Shown: in pieces, positions 8,396 through 16,590 of the stretch
How the letters are laid out: every line of letters begins with the position of its first letter
How positions within the stretch are numbered: position 1 is the stretch's first letter
NCBI GenBank assembly: GCA_002718735.1
Contig: PBFR01000019.1
Span: 1-64,000 of the forward strand
DNA: 64,000 bases
Reading direction: 5' to 3'
Source of the DNA: Halobacteriovoraceae bacterium
GTDB taxonomy: Bacteria; Bdellovibrionota; Bacteriovoracia; Bacteriovoracales; Bacteriovoracaceae
The notes under the pieces: model-generated
The model's input: only the letters and a program-made list of their open reading frames with translations
What the model was told of the DNA's origin: nothing
Databases searched by the model: none
Program-made: the position numbers and the translations under genes

Positions 8396-9478
8396 TTAAC
8401 CATCAAATGTAAAGTCCAACATGCTCAGATAAATAACTGCTCTTTCAGACTTTTGCTGACCCAGAGTTTCTCCAATATCCATAGAGAAAATACCTGCATA
8501 GATTTTTAAAAGTCCGGAGTTCAGTTTTAATCCATAGCTGTACTGGCCTGCATTTAAACCGCCCATAACAGATAATGCCGGTGTTAACCCCAATTCCATT
8601 CCCAAACGAACTCTTCTCATAAAATCCATCTGTTGCTCAAGATTTCTTAGGTCTCCAGACAATGTGAAGTCTAATCCAGGACCAATTTCAACATTCCAAG
8701 CTGTTCCCAAGTTAACCTGCATCGGCTGAGGCTGAACCTCCCTGTTATCAGGATTGCTTTCTGTGGATAGTTTTGTGTACACATCAAGCATCGCAAGACC
8801 TACACTGATGGTTTGTGGCCCAGACTTTGTTTGATAGTCTAGCCCAAAGTCAAAGCCCCAACCATCTCCATTTACTTTACCAAGAGCATTAAAAACATCT
8901 TGAATTTCACCTGAGCCAAATGCATCTATAACCGTTGGACTGGTCAAGTTATAAGTTCCAAAAATAGATTCTCTTTTTAGGTACTTAGTTGAGACACCAA
9001 CTGAGAGACCTTGCTTAAGTGGAAACCCATACCCCATGATAAATCCTTTATCATAACGGTAGTCAACATCAAGCATTGGGGTTACCTGGTTCATCAGAGT
9101 GAAATTTGAGTTGTAGTTTAGAATTGCGTTTATTCCGAAGCGACCCATTTTAAAACCAGGGGCTGCTCCAAATCCAATGTGAATTGGTTGGTCCATCAAA
9201 GCATCAGATATACTGCTTGGATCTGATCCAAGATTGCTAAAAGAGTCTAAATCTACCTTCATAGGGTTTGTGACAGTAATTGAAGGATCTATAGGCCAAA
9301 AAGAAAAACCTTCATGTCTTCCCAAAACCGCTGGATTGTAGAAAAGTGTGTATTCATCATCAGCAACGGCAGTATAGGCATCACCCATTAATATGCCACG
9401 GGCACTTCGGCCTAGATACCTCTCCTCTCTGGCCTGTGCACAGGTGATAATTAATATCAATGCCGCTGCTATTCTCAC
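8396..9478 (-). CDS. Outer-membrane beta-barrel protein, PorV/UPF0164-like
   Basis: This 360-residue protein has a signal peptide (hydrophobic residues 3-14, cleavage after AQA) and then RSARGILMGDAYTA, an N-terminal pattern seen in PorV/PorQ and FadL-like proteins whose N-terminus begins with a conserved Gly-rich segment, followed by FYNPA. The rest shows alternating strand patterns consistent with a barrel. It starts with GTG, which overlaps the TAG stop of the upstream lipoprotein gene by one base (TAGTG). The pair is probably translationally coupled and works together at the outer membrane. Exact function unknown. Confidence 0.7.
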   Translation of the reverse strand: MRIAAALILIITCAQAREERYLGRSARGILMGDAYTAVADDEYTLFYNPAVLGRHEGFSFWPIDPSITVTNPMKVDLDSFSNLGSDPSSISDALMDQPIHIGFGAAPGFKMGRFGINAILNYNSNFTLMNQVTPMLDVDYRYDKGFIMGYGFPLKQGLSVGVSTKYLKRESIFGTYNLTSPTVIDAFGSGEIQDVFNALGKVNGDGWGFDFGLDYQTKSGPQTISVGLAMLDVYTKLSTESNPDNREVQPQPMQVNLGTAWNVEIGPGLDFTLSGDLRNLEQQMDFMRRVRLGMELGLTPALSVMGGLNAGQYSYGLKLNSGLLKIYAGIFSMDIGETLGQQKSERAVIYLSMLDFTFDG

Positions 9479-10455
9479 TAATCGTTGTCCGGTAGAGCTG
9501 TTTCAAAAATGATTGAGTACCACTTCTCAAGTCTCTGTCTAGGAAGAGCTTCGCAGTCACTTTTGCTTGTTATTGTTTTAATTGCCGCTATTGAATCCTG
9601 GTAGGCCACTTCTGTATTAAGACCTGCACTTTCAGCACTCTCAGCATCGGCGATCATATCATCAAGAACATCACCAACATCCTTGAGTGATCCAAAGGTG
9701 CTGCTGTTTCCAATGGTAACATTGCTAAGAATATCCCTTAAATTGTTGAATAAGTAGATGCCCTCACATAGCCTTGCGTCTATTTCATCATCTGTAACCG
9801 GTGATTCTAGAAAGTCACTTCCTTCGTCGCCACCAACACTATTACATGTAGGTAAGATGGTATTAGCATAGTTGACGGCATCAACTTGGGTGTATGTAAA
9901 AATACAAGTGTTAGTAAAACTTCCATCAGACTTGTCCCCGGCAGCATCGGTGTTTCCGTATAACTGAAGAAATTTTCCAAATTCGACAAGAATTAAATAA
10001 AGGGCCTGAAAACTTAAATTTGTAGCACCAGTAACACCAAACTTTGACTCTCTTGCAGTGGCACTTGGGGAGGTTCCTGCAGAATTAAGAAGTACATCAA
10101 TTGCATTCATTATATTTGTGTAGCTAGTTGAGTCCGGAGCGGTCTCATTGCTAGTTCCAAGTGTTGTAAGGGAGCCTAGAAGTTGGGAGCTGTTTGCAGC
10201 GATTGTTGTAACTTCATCGAGAAGGTCAAACTCAGAGTACCCAGCTTTACACGCATACATGGAAGCATATAGTGACAGATACTCAGCATCGTCGTTTTGA
10301 TAGCCGGCCTCATCCAAAACCTTCTGAGCCTTGGAGCAATTATTATCGCTGAGATAATACTTTGCTTCTTGCTTTGCTGAATCAATAATTTGTTCGTCTG
10401 TTTTTGCGCATGAGACTAGCAAAATGAGACTAAATATTGCGGATAATCTTAACAC
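9478..10455 (-). CDS. Lipoprotein of unknown function
   Basis: The 325-residue product has a lipoprotein signal with lipobox LVSC at about residues 13-16. The mature protein is acidic and helical, with scattered cysteines and a repeat-like N-terminal region that may be TPR-like (SKAQKVLDEAGY). The start chosen is GTG at 10455, five bases after GGAGG. A longer reading from 10470 would begin upstream of the predicted transcript start near 10466. It is the first gene of a two-gene operon with the barrel protein downstream. No family recognised. Confidence 0.75.
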   Translation of the reverse strand: MLRLSAIFSLILLVSCAKTDEQIIDSAKQEAKYYLSDNNCSKAQKVLDEAGYQNDDAEYLSLYASMYACKAGYSEFDLLDEVTTIAANSSQLLGSLTTLGTSNETAPDSTSYTNIMNAIDVLLNSAGTSPSATARESKFGVTGATNLSFQALYLILVEFGKFLQLYGNTDAAGDKSDGSFTNTCIFTYTQVDAVNYANTILPTCNSVGGDEGSDFLESPVTDDEIDARLCEGIYLFNNLRDILSNVTIGNSSTFGSLKDVGDVLDDMIADAESAESAGLNTEVAYQDSIAAIKTITSKSDCEALPRQRLEKWYSIIFETALPDND

Positions 10456-10472
10456 ATACCCCTCCACCACTA

Positions 10473-10501
10473 ATTATACCGGAGAGAGTGATAGGACTTA
10501 A
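10473..10501 (-). promoter_or_regulatory. Sigma-70-type promoter of the lipoprotein-barrel operon
   Basis: On the minus strand a perfect TATAAT (10473-10478) lies 17 bases downstream of TTAAGT (10496-10501). The start would be near 10466, leaving about ten leader bases with a GGAGGGG ribosome site before the GTG at 10455. Confidence 0.6.
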
Positions 10502-10529
10502 CCTCGCAACATTTGCCTCTTAACCCCTC

Positions 10530-11747
10530 TTAAGAGTTCTTTTTGGCCATATAGTTTACGAGTCTATCCATGGCCTCTTCAAATGGAGCCGTTTCTAGGG
10601 TCATGCTCATTCTCGCACTATTTGAATGTCCAAAAGCTGTTCCTGGCACCAAAGCCACACCAATTTTATCAAATATATCTTGGACTATTTCTTCTGATTT
10701 ATCTTCTGAGGGAGCATCGAAGGCCTCAAAGAAAGGCATTCTGGAAAAATCCACCAAACAATAAAACGCTGAAGTTGTCTGATACCAACAATGAGAAAGT
10801 CCGTGATCTCTAAATTTCTCTCTAAGAATTTGTGCACATGTTCTGAGTTGCTGTTTTACTGGATCGAAGAAATTTTGAAGAAGATCAAAGTCAAAATCTT
10901 CAAGCGCTCTCTGAGTAAGACTGTTTGGAGCGGAAGTGGTTTGACTTTGAATTTTTGCCACGGCGTCAGCGATCTTTTTTGGAGCGATACAGTGCCCTAG
11001 TCTAAGGCCTGTGCATGCAAAAGTTTTACTAATGCCGTCTATAATAACGGTTTGTCCTAAAAGCTCAGGATCATGTTGGTAGAAATAACTTGGTTTTGGA
11101 TCAAAGTAGCTGACCTCAGAGTAAAGTTCATCTGAAATAACCACTAGCTCAGGATAGTTCTTTATTAACTTGGCAAATCCTATCATCCATTCTTCAGGAT
11201 AGTGAATACCCGCTGGATTATTAGGGCTATTAACTATAATGGCCTTTGTTCTTGGAGTAAGAGCTCTTTCAATCTCTTCTAAGGCAGGAGTGTAATTATC
11301 AAAAGTTTTAGACTTTACAAGTGTACTTACTCCCCCCCAAAGTTTAACCATCTCTGGATATGAGACCCAATAAGGAGTTAATACGACAACTTCGTCCCCT
11401 GGATTTACCAGTGCTCCAAGTACATTAAAAATTGATTGCTTTGAGCCATTGCTCAAGACACAGTCAAAGTCTCCTTGTGCAAAACTAATTTTTCTCTTGG
11501 AGGCAGTTCTTTCTAAAATCTTGGTTCGCAAATTTTGAAAGCCAGCATTCGGACTGTACTGATAGCTCTTTAAAAAGTTTAGCTGCCTTTCAAGTGAATT
11601 AATAAACTCCGGTGAAGGCTTAAAGGGAAGCTGCCCGGCAGTCATGTTGTAAACATGTTGTCCTGATGCAGAAAGTTCAGCTATTCTTTCATTTATCTTT
11701 AGCGTTACACTTTCACTGAGATCGAGCACTCTGGAGCTCAAATACAT
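10530..11747 (-). CDS. PLP-dependent aminotransferase, class I/II
   Basis: The 405-residue protein has the aspartate-aminotransferase fold I pattern: SNGSKQSIFN for phosphate binding, NSPNNPAG with the substrate/PLP asparagine, ISDELYSEV with the PLP aspartate, and IDGISKTFACTGLRLG with the Schiff-base lysine. It transfers amino groups between an amino acid and a 2-oxo acid; aspartate is the commonest substrate in this subgroup but cannot be confirmed here. The ATG overlaps the coaD stop codon (TAATG), so it is translated from the rsmD-coaD operon. Length is normal. Confidence 0.9.
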   Translation of the reverse strand: MYLSSRVLDLSESVTLKINERIAELSASGQHVYNMTAGQLPFKPSPEFINSLERQLNFLKSYQYSPNAGFQNLRTKILERTASKRKISFAQGDFDCVLSNGSKQSIFNVLGALVNPGDEVVVLTPYWVSYPEMVKLWGGVSTLVKSKTFDNYTPALEEIERALTPRTKAIIVNSPNNPAGIHYPEEWMIGFAKLIKNYPELVVISDELYSEVSYFDPKPSYFYQHDPELLGQTVIIDGISKTFACTGLRLGHCIAPKKIADAVAKIQSQTTSAPNSLTQRALEDFDFDLLQNFFDPVKQQLRTCAQILREKFRDHGLSHCWYQTTSAFYCLVDFSRMPFFEAFDAPSEDKSEEIVQDIFDKIGVALVPGTAFGHSNSARMSMTLETAPFEEAMDRLVNYMAKKNS

Positions 11748-12229
11748 TAACTACCCCGTTTTTTTTCCATTTCTTCCTGGACTATTTTTGGCACAAACTC
11801 TGAAATGTCGCCACCGTGATTAAAGACCTCTCTAACCAAGCTTGAAGAAATATAATATAGTTTCTCACCTGTTGCGAAAAAAACTGTTTCGCACTCAGAG
11901 TTCAGTTTTCTATTCATTGACGCCATTTGAAATTCAAATTCAAAGTCCCCAGTAGGACGCAGGCCTCTAACAATTGATTTTATTTCATTTTCACGGGCGT
12001 AGTCCACTAAAAGACCATCCCACATATCAACTTTAATTCTAGGTTCGTCTGCAAATATCTTTTGCAGTAATTCCTTGCGCAAGGGTCTTTCCAAAAAGGC
12101 CTTCTTTGATGGAGAGACTGCAATCACAATGTAGATTTCATCGAAAATGCTAAGTGCACGCCTAACAATATCTAAATGGCCGTTGGTAAACGGATCAAAT
12201 GAGCCGGCGTAAAGCGCTTTCTTTTTCAT
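11747..12229 (-). CDS. coaD: Phosphopantetheine adenylyltransferase
   Basis: The 160-residue enzyme carries the nucleotidyltransferase motif GSFDPFTNGHL near the N-terminus and ISSSLVRE near residue 128, both diagnostic of CoaD. It makes dephospho-CoA from 4'-phosphopantetheine and ATP in coenzyme A synthesis. The ATG at 12229 is preferred because AAGGAG lies seven bases upstream; a TTG further upstream would put the ribosome site inside the gene. It follows rsmD by 32 bases, a very common pairing, and overlaps the aminotransferase start by one base. Confidence 0.96.
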   Translation of the reverse strand: MKKKALYAGSFDPFTNGHLDIVRRALSIFDEIYIVIAVSPSKKAFLERPLRKELLQKIFADEPRIKVDMWDGLLVDYARENEIKSIVRGLRPTGDFEFEFQMASMNRKLNSECETVFFATGEKLYYISSSLVREVFNHGGDISEFVPKIVQEEMEKKRGS

Positions 12230-12261
12230 GAATAGTCTCCTTGCCAATTATTATAGATCAT

Positions 12262-12831
12262 TTAGTTCAAATCATAAATGTAGAGAAAACTAGTACCCTG
12301 TCGATAAGATTTGTCAGGTTTACCCAGCCACTCTTGCACCTCTTTCTCGGGTGCTGTTTTTTGCCTGCAAAACTCCACAATAATTTTTGTGAATAACTTT
12401 GGCCTCTCTCTTAGCAACTCTCCGAGTGCAATATACAGATCTTTACTTTCATAGGGAGGATCAAAGAAGAGAACTTTTTCCCCCTCACCTTCCTGCATTT
12501 GCTTTAAAAACTTAATGGCGTCAGATTTTATAAATTGAGTTTCTGCCTCGAGAGGATACTTCTTTTTCAGTTCCTGGCAGTTCTTCTTAGCTATGCCTAA
12601 TGCTTTTTGATTAGACTCAACAAAAATAACCTTTTCAGCACCTCTAGACATTGCTTCAATGCCCATAGAACCACTGCCAGCGCAGATGTCGTAAAATTCG
12701 ATGCCTTCAAAAGACTGGTGGGAGTCAAAAAGTCTTCTTTTTAAAAGTACTGATGTGGGACGAGTATTATGGGAACTAGGAGTCGCCAGCTTTGCGCCTT
12801 TAGCAACTCCTCCCAAAATGGAAATGGACAT
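12262..12831 (-). CDS. rsmD: 16S rRNA m2G966 methyltransferase
   Basis: The 189-residue protein has the RsmD pattern: an N-terminal GGVAKGAKL and TRPTS segment, the SAM-binding motif DICAGSGSMGIEA, and the catalytic FFDPPYES (DPPY motif) near residue 130. RsmD methylates G966 of 16S rRNA during 30S assembly. It starts five bases after the acidic-protein gene and precedes coaD, a common arrangement. Normal length. Confidence 0.93.
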   Translation of the reverse strand: MSISILGGVAKGAKLATPSSHNTRPTSVLLKRRLFDSHQSFEGIEFYDICAGSGSMGIEAMSRGAEKVIFVESNQKALGIAKKNCQELKKKYPLEAETQFIKSDAIKFLKQMQEGEGEKVLFFDPPYESKDLYIALGELLRERPKLFTKIIVEFCRQKTAPEKEVQEWLGKPDKSYRQGTSFLYIYDLN

Positions 12832-12836
12832 TAATT

Positions 12837-13466
12837 CTAAGACGCTTTTTTATGCTCAGCGCCGTGTTCTACAGGAATAGTGAACTTTGCTCCACCATCA
12901 AGGCCAATCTCAAGTCCTTCTTCTGTTACAGTAAGTCCAACAAATTTTCCTGAAATATGAAATGAAAGCTCAAACTTCATGTCGCCTTCAACATGAAAGC
13001 TCATAGCTGTGTGTCCTTTTGGTTGTTGCTGTTGTTTATGACTCACAGTTTCCCTCTCTTTGATATGATGTACATTCTCTTCATGCTCATCGTTATTTAC
13101 CGCCGTTGGTACAATGTCCTCAACTGGCATTTCGCTTAGGTTCCCAAGAACTTCAGCCATTTCTTCTTTTACTTCTTGGATCGGTGCCATCTCTTTAACT
13201 GGCTCCTCAGTGTGCACTGGCGCATCATGTTCATGAGCGGCATGTACCTCTTCCATATCTACAACTTCTTCAGCTTCAGCATGGGGCTCAACAACTTCTT
13301 CGACCTCATTGACTGACGGCGTCTCAACAGTTTCTGTTTCCTCAGTTGACTTCATTTCAACATTTTCAGCTTCTTCTGCTTTGTCATCGTGCGCAAATTC
13401 TTTTTCCAATGATTCAATTTCGTTCATGATGTCTGCTAGTTCATCATCATTAAAGCCCTTTTCCAT
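12837..13466 (-). CDS. Acidic, histidine-containing protein of unknown function
   Basis: The product has 209 residues. Residues 1-150 are very rich in Glu, Val and His and look disordered (low-complexity runs of EE, EV and HA). The last 55 residues form a compact hydrophobic beta-like segment (FHVEGDMKFELSFH, FVGLTVTEEGLEIGLDGG). No signal peptide or membrane segment. The ATG at 13466 has AGGAG six bases upstream; a longer frame to 13511 lacks a ribosome site. It is the first gene of the run leading to rsmD and coaD. I do not recognise the family; a scaffold or binding role is only a guess. Confidence 0.7.
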   Translation of the reverse strand: MEKGFNDDELADIMNEIESLEKEFAHDDKAEEAENVEMKSTEETETVETPSVNEVEEVVEPHAEAEEVVDMEEVHAAHEHDAPVHTEEPVKEMAPIQEVKEEMAEVLGNLSEMPVEDIVPTAVNNDEHEENVHHIKERETVSHKQQQQPKGHTAMSFHVEGDMKFELSFHISGKFVGLTVTEEGLEIGLDGGAKFTIPVEHGAEHKKAS

Positions 13467-13786
13467 GTGCTTCTCCTGTGTCCATTGTCCATATTCCAAG
13501 CGGTTGTCCACCGACTATATAAATTCTTCTCGACTTGAGTCTGTGCCAGCTTTAAGAAAAAAAACTTTTGCTTACATTCTTAAATTATGGTGACAAAACT
13601 TGCCTAGTTGGATACAAATTCCCCTCACAAAAAACCACGCAAGCAACTAATTTTATTGAAGAGTGTAGAGAGAGAGGACGCTTGAATAAAAGATCGTTTC
13701 ACGCTGGGCATTGGTTCCTAAAGGAATCTAATGAACCAGAACATTCAGAAGCTAAAATCTCTGACGAAATTGATCAGGGCACGGCT

Positions 13787-16525
13787 ATGTCTGAAACTGT
13801 CAAAAACGCTCTAAGCCCTTTTGTTCCGAAGTCTGACCAGGAGTCCGACAGTAGTTTGCAAAAATACTTTATTCCCGGCTGGAAGGGTGAATCTTTAATT
13901 TCAAAAGAAGTAAAAAAGTTCAAAGAACTCTTGGACGAATTTTACAAAGACGCCAAAGTTAATTTTCTTAAAAGAAACAACTTTAACCGCAAACTTCGAA
14001 TTTCAATTTACGAAGAGTTCATCTCTTACGTTGAATTTAAAACATGTATATGCTCTGAGATGGATGACTATACTGTTTTTTGGAAGGAGATTGAGAACCC
14101 GGACTCTAAATACAGAGACCTCCTTGATGAGTTCATCAATATTTTTAGCTTTAGAGTTTCTGTAATTTATATTCTAAAAATAAGATTCATTAGCGTTTTA
14201 ATGGAACAGACTGCCATTGACTCTGATCCAAAGAAGCTTCTTTATCCAAATTCTTTTCTAACCAATGTTTTTCAAAAGGGTGGAAGTAGCGAACTAAAAT
14301 CGAAAGCTTTAGAACAAAATATCTACAGTTGGTATCGTCCATCTGAGAGATGTCAGTCGCTACTTGGAGAGCTACAAAGAACCTCTTTCAACCTAAATGT
14401 TACAGAGATTATTAAAAACATCTCAATCAAGTCAGAAGAGCTTCTTAGAACAAACACTTTGTATTCTCACGCGTTGTCTCACAAAAACTTTGGACTGTTT
14501 TTAAACTCACTGTTCATCAACTTTCCACTTTGGTTAAATACTCAAAGCAATAGGCCATTTAACGGTTTTAAAACTAGCTCCCAGGACATGGAAGTTATAA
14601 GCTGCAAGTTTGCTGGCGATTACCTTGAGTCCCTGGCCCTATCACACTGGCTTGCTCAAGAGGCAAATAAGAAAGAAAAGTGGGATCAAATTCTTTGTCC
14701 AGACTTCAAAAGAAACGACTTTGAGGCCGGACAATATTGGAAAATAGTAAATGAACTTCAATTTTTGACATTCTTGGCACAAATCGCAAGAGACAAGGGT
14801 AAAGAGCCAGTTACTTTCGTCAGCCAGGTTGCTGGTGGACACTTGAGAAACAGAAAAAACTCAAGTGTTGGTCAAAAAAGTTTAATGATAAACGATATTT
14901 CATTGAACCATTCAACATACGATAGAATTACTCTAAACCTTACAGAGTATCCAAAGAATAATTCTCAGCACTTTCTGCTTGGAAAAATTCAAGAGCAGAG
15001 CACATTTCTTAAAGAAGATGGATTCCTCTTTGTTATAAGCTCTAAAAAGCTATTTGTTCCAAGTCAGAAGAATAAAGTTGAGGGCCTTTTAAAACAGTTT
15101 AGAGTTGAAGGTATTTTCAATCTGGAGGAAGTTAAAGGCAAAGGTGAAGTTGGTTCTTACATCTACATTTTCTCAAAGCAGAGCACGACCTTCACCAACC
15201 CTAAGAAGCAGACTTGTTTTACTTTTAGACTTAGTGCAAACTTAGACACTTTTCAGCACTACTCTCAGCTTACAAAACTGATACAAGACTTTTTTATTGC
15301 CAACTTGGGAGATGCTCCAGCTCTTTATCAAAAGAGCTTCCACGAAGCAAAGTTTGAATTCTTTCAAGATGCTATTGTAAATGGAAGACTTATTCATTCT
15401 TCCTCAAAGGACGCAAATAAAATCACACATCCGCAATTCTTTAACAACCTTCTAAAGAACTGCATGCCACTGGACTTCTTTTTTGATATTCAAAATATTG
15501 ACTTTAATAATACATATAGGGATGAGGACCCATTATTTGAGTATTCTCACGCAAATAGTGCAAACCTAGCTCCTTTTGTAATAATTGTGGACCAAAGAAG
15601 AAAAGAAAAGGTTCGCTTAGAAATAATCCTATCCAGCTCTCTTGAAGTGAAGTCTTATGAATACGGACACTCCATGTGCTTTTACTTTGGAGCGTATCCA
15701 AAGTGGCCAAAACTTAGTATTGACGCCGTTAGAGATTTTTTCGACTCCCCTATTGGAGAGCAAATTATTGACCTTACCTTCACGAGTGAACTTAAGAAAG
15801 TTAAAGCAAGCCTAAACAAGCTTCTGCTTCCAAAATTTTTCTATCAATACAAAGACCTACCTGATCATATTGCCTCCGGACTATCCCTTCTTTCAGCGGA
15901 TTCCGACGATATTTTAGAAATGAGGCCAAGCCTGGTTCAGGAACAGTTCTCTTCAATTGAAAAGTTTCTTGGAGAGGTTGCCAAAAATTACCCTTGTGCG
16001 GCTTTGGATAAGCTTTCTGGTTTTAAGAGAATGATTACTAGGGCCTTGGATACTCTGGGCAATAGCGAAACACATAAGGCAATTAACTTTAATAACCCAA
16101 TTTTAAAGACACCATTAGTGCTTTCAAAGACATATTCGATCTACCCTGAGAATGAGGATATTTTCGTAAACTTTGACAACGAAGGCCCAATGAATTTGAT
16201 CCACTCCCCACTTCAAAAAACTAAGAAGAAGGTGGAGGTGCATGAGGGACTTGAGTCTACTTGTCTTAAGCTTTTTGTTCAAGATCACCCTATAATTACT
16301 CTTTACTCAGATGAAGAAATGATTGCTTTTCTCCAGTTCATATTGGAAAACCTTAAAGGAATTCCAGTGTCTCAAATCCTTCAAGGAGTTTCCGCTCCAA
16401 GACTAGATGATCTAAAGTCTATAATTGCAGGCTTTAATTCACTTAGACAGACATTGGAAGAGACAAGAGAAAAAATTCCAAGACTTTACAGCACGTTAAT
16501 AAATCAATCGATAGCACGCGGCTAA
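13787..16525 (+). CDS. Large orphan protein with N6-methylase-like segments
   Basis: From the ATG at 13787 (AGGG seven bases upstream) the product is 912 residues. The frame stays open to a TTG at 13682 (GAGG four bases upstream) and to 13568, so the start is uncertain. There is no signal peptide or membrane segment. A middle segment (LKEDGFLFVISSKKLF, later YIYIFSK) resembles the strands of type I restriction-modification N6-adenine methylases, and a later part (SIDAVRDFFDSPIGEQII, then LLLPKFF) resembles their target-recognition domains. The catalytic NPPY/F motif is not visible; TLNLTEYPKN stands roughly where it should be. Possibly a dead methylase homologue. No hsdR or hsdS neighbour. 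Confidence 0.7.
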   Translation: MSETVKNALSPFVPKSDQESDSSLQKYFIPGWKGESLISKEVKKFKELLDEFYKDAKVNFLKRNNFNRKLRISIYEEFISYVEFKTCICSEMDDYTVFWKEIENPDSKYRDLLDEFINIFSFRVSVIYILKIRFISVLMEQTAIDSDPKKLLYPNSFLTNVFQKGGSSELKSKALEQNIYSWYRPSERCQSLLGELQRTSFNLNVTEIIKNISIKSEELLRTNTLYSHALSHKNFGLFLNSLFINFPLWLNTQSNRPFNGFKTSSQDMEVISCKFAGDYLESLALSHWLAQEANKKEKWDQILCPDFKRNDFEAGQYWKIVNELQFLTFLAQIARDKGKEPVTFVSQVAGGHLRNRKNSSVGQKSLMINDISLNHSTYDRITLNLTEYPKNNSQHFLLGKIQEQSTFLKEDGFLFVISSKKLFVPSQKNKVEGLLKQFRVEGIFNLEEVKGKGEVGSYIYIFSKQSTTFTNPKKQTCFTFRLSANLDTFQHYSQLTKLIQDFFIANLGDAPALYQKSFHEAKFEFFQDAIVNGRLIHSSSKDANKITHPQFFNNLLKNCMPLDFFFDIQNIDFNNTYRDEDPLFEYSHANSANLAPFVIIVDQRRKEKVRLEIILSSSLEVKSYEYGHSMCFYFGAYPKWPKLSIDAVRDFFDSPIGEQIIDLTFTSELKKVKASLNKLLLPKFFYQYKDLPDHIASGLSLLSADSDDILEMRPSLVQEQFSSIEKFLGEVAKNYPCAALDKLSGFKRMITRALDTLGNSETHKAINFNNPILKTPLVLSKTYSIYPENEDIFVNFDNEGPMNLIHSPLQKTKKKVEVHEGLESTCLKLFVQDHPIITLYSDEEMIAFLQFILENLKGIPVSQILQGVSAPRLDDLKSIIAGFNSLRQTLEETREKIPRLYSTLINQSIARG

Positions 16526-16590
16526 ATTTTTTACCTTAACTTTTAAAACTTTCCCTCTTAAACTAAATTAAAGCAATTTAAGGGTTTTCT

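Noticed and set aside
10515..10544. Intrinsic terminator at the end of the aminotransferase gene
   Set aside because: The hairpin CTCTTAA/TTAAGAG has its T-run only on the plus strand, where no gene reads into it; on the minus strand no T-run follows.
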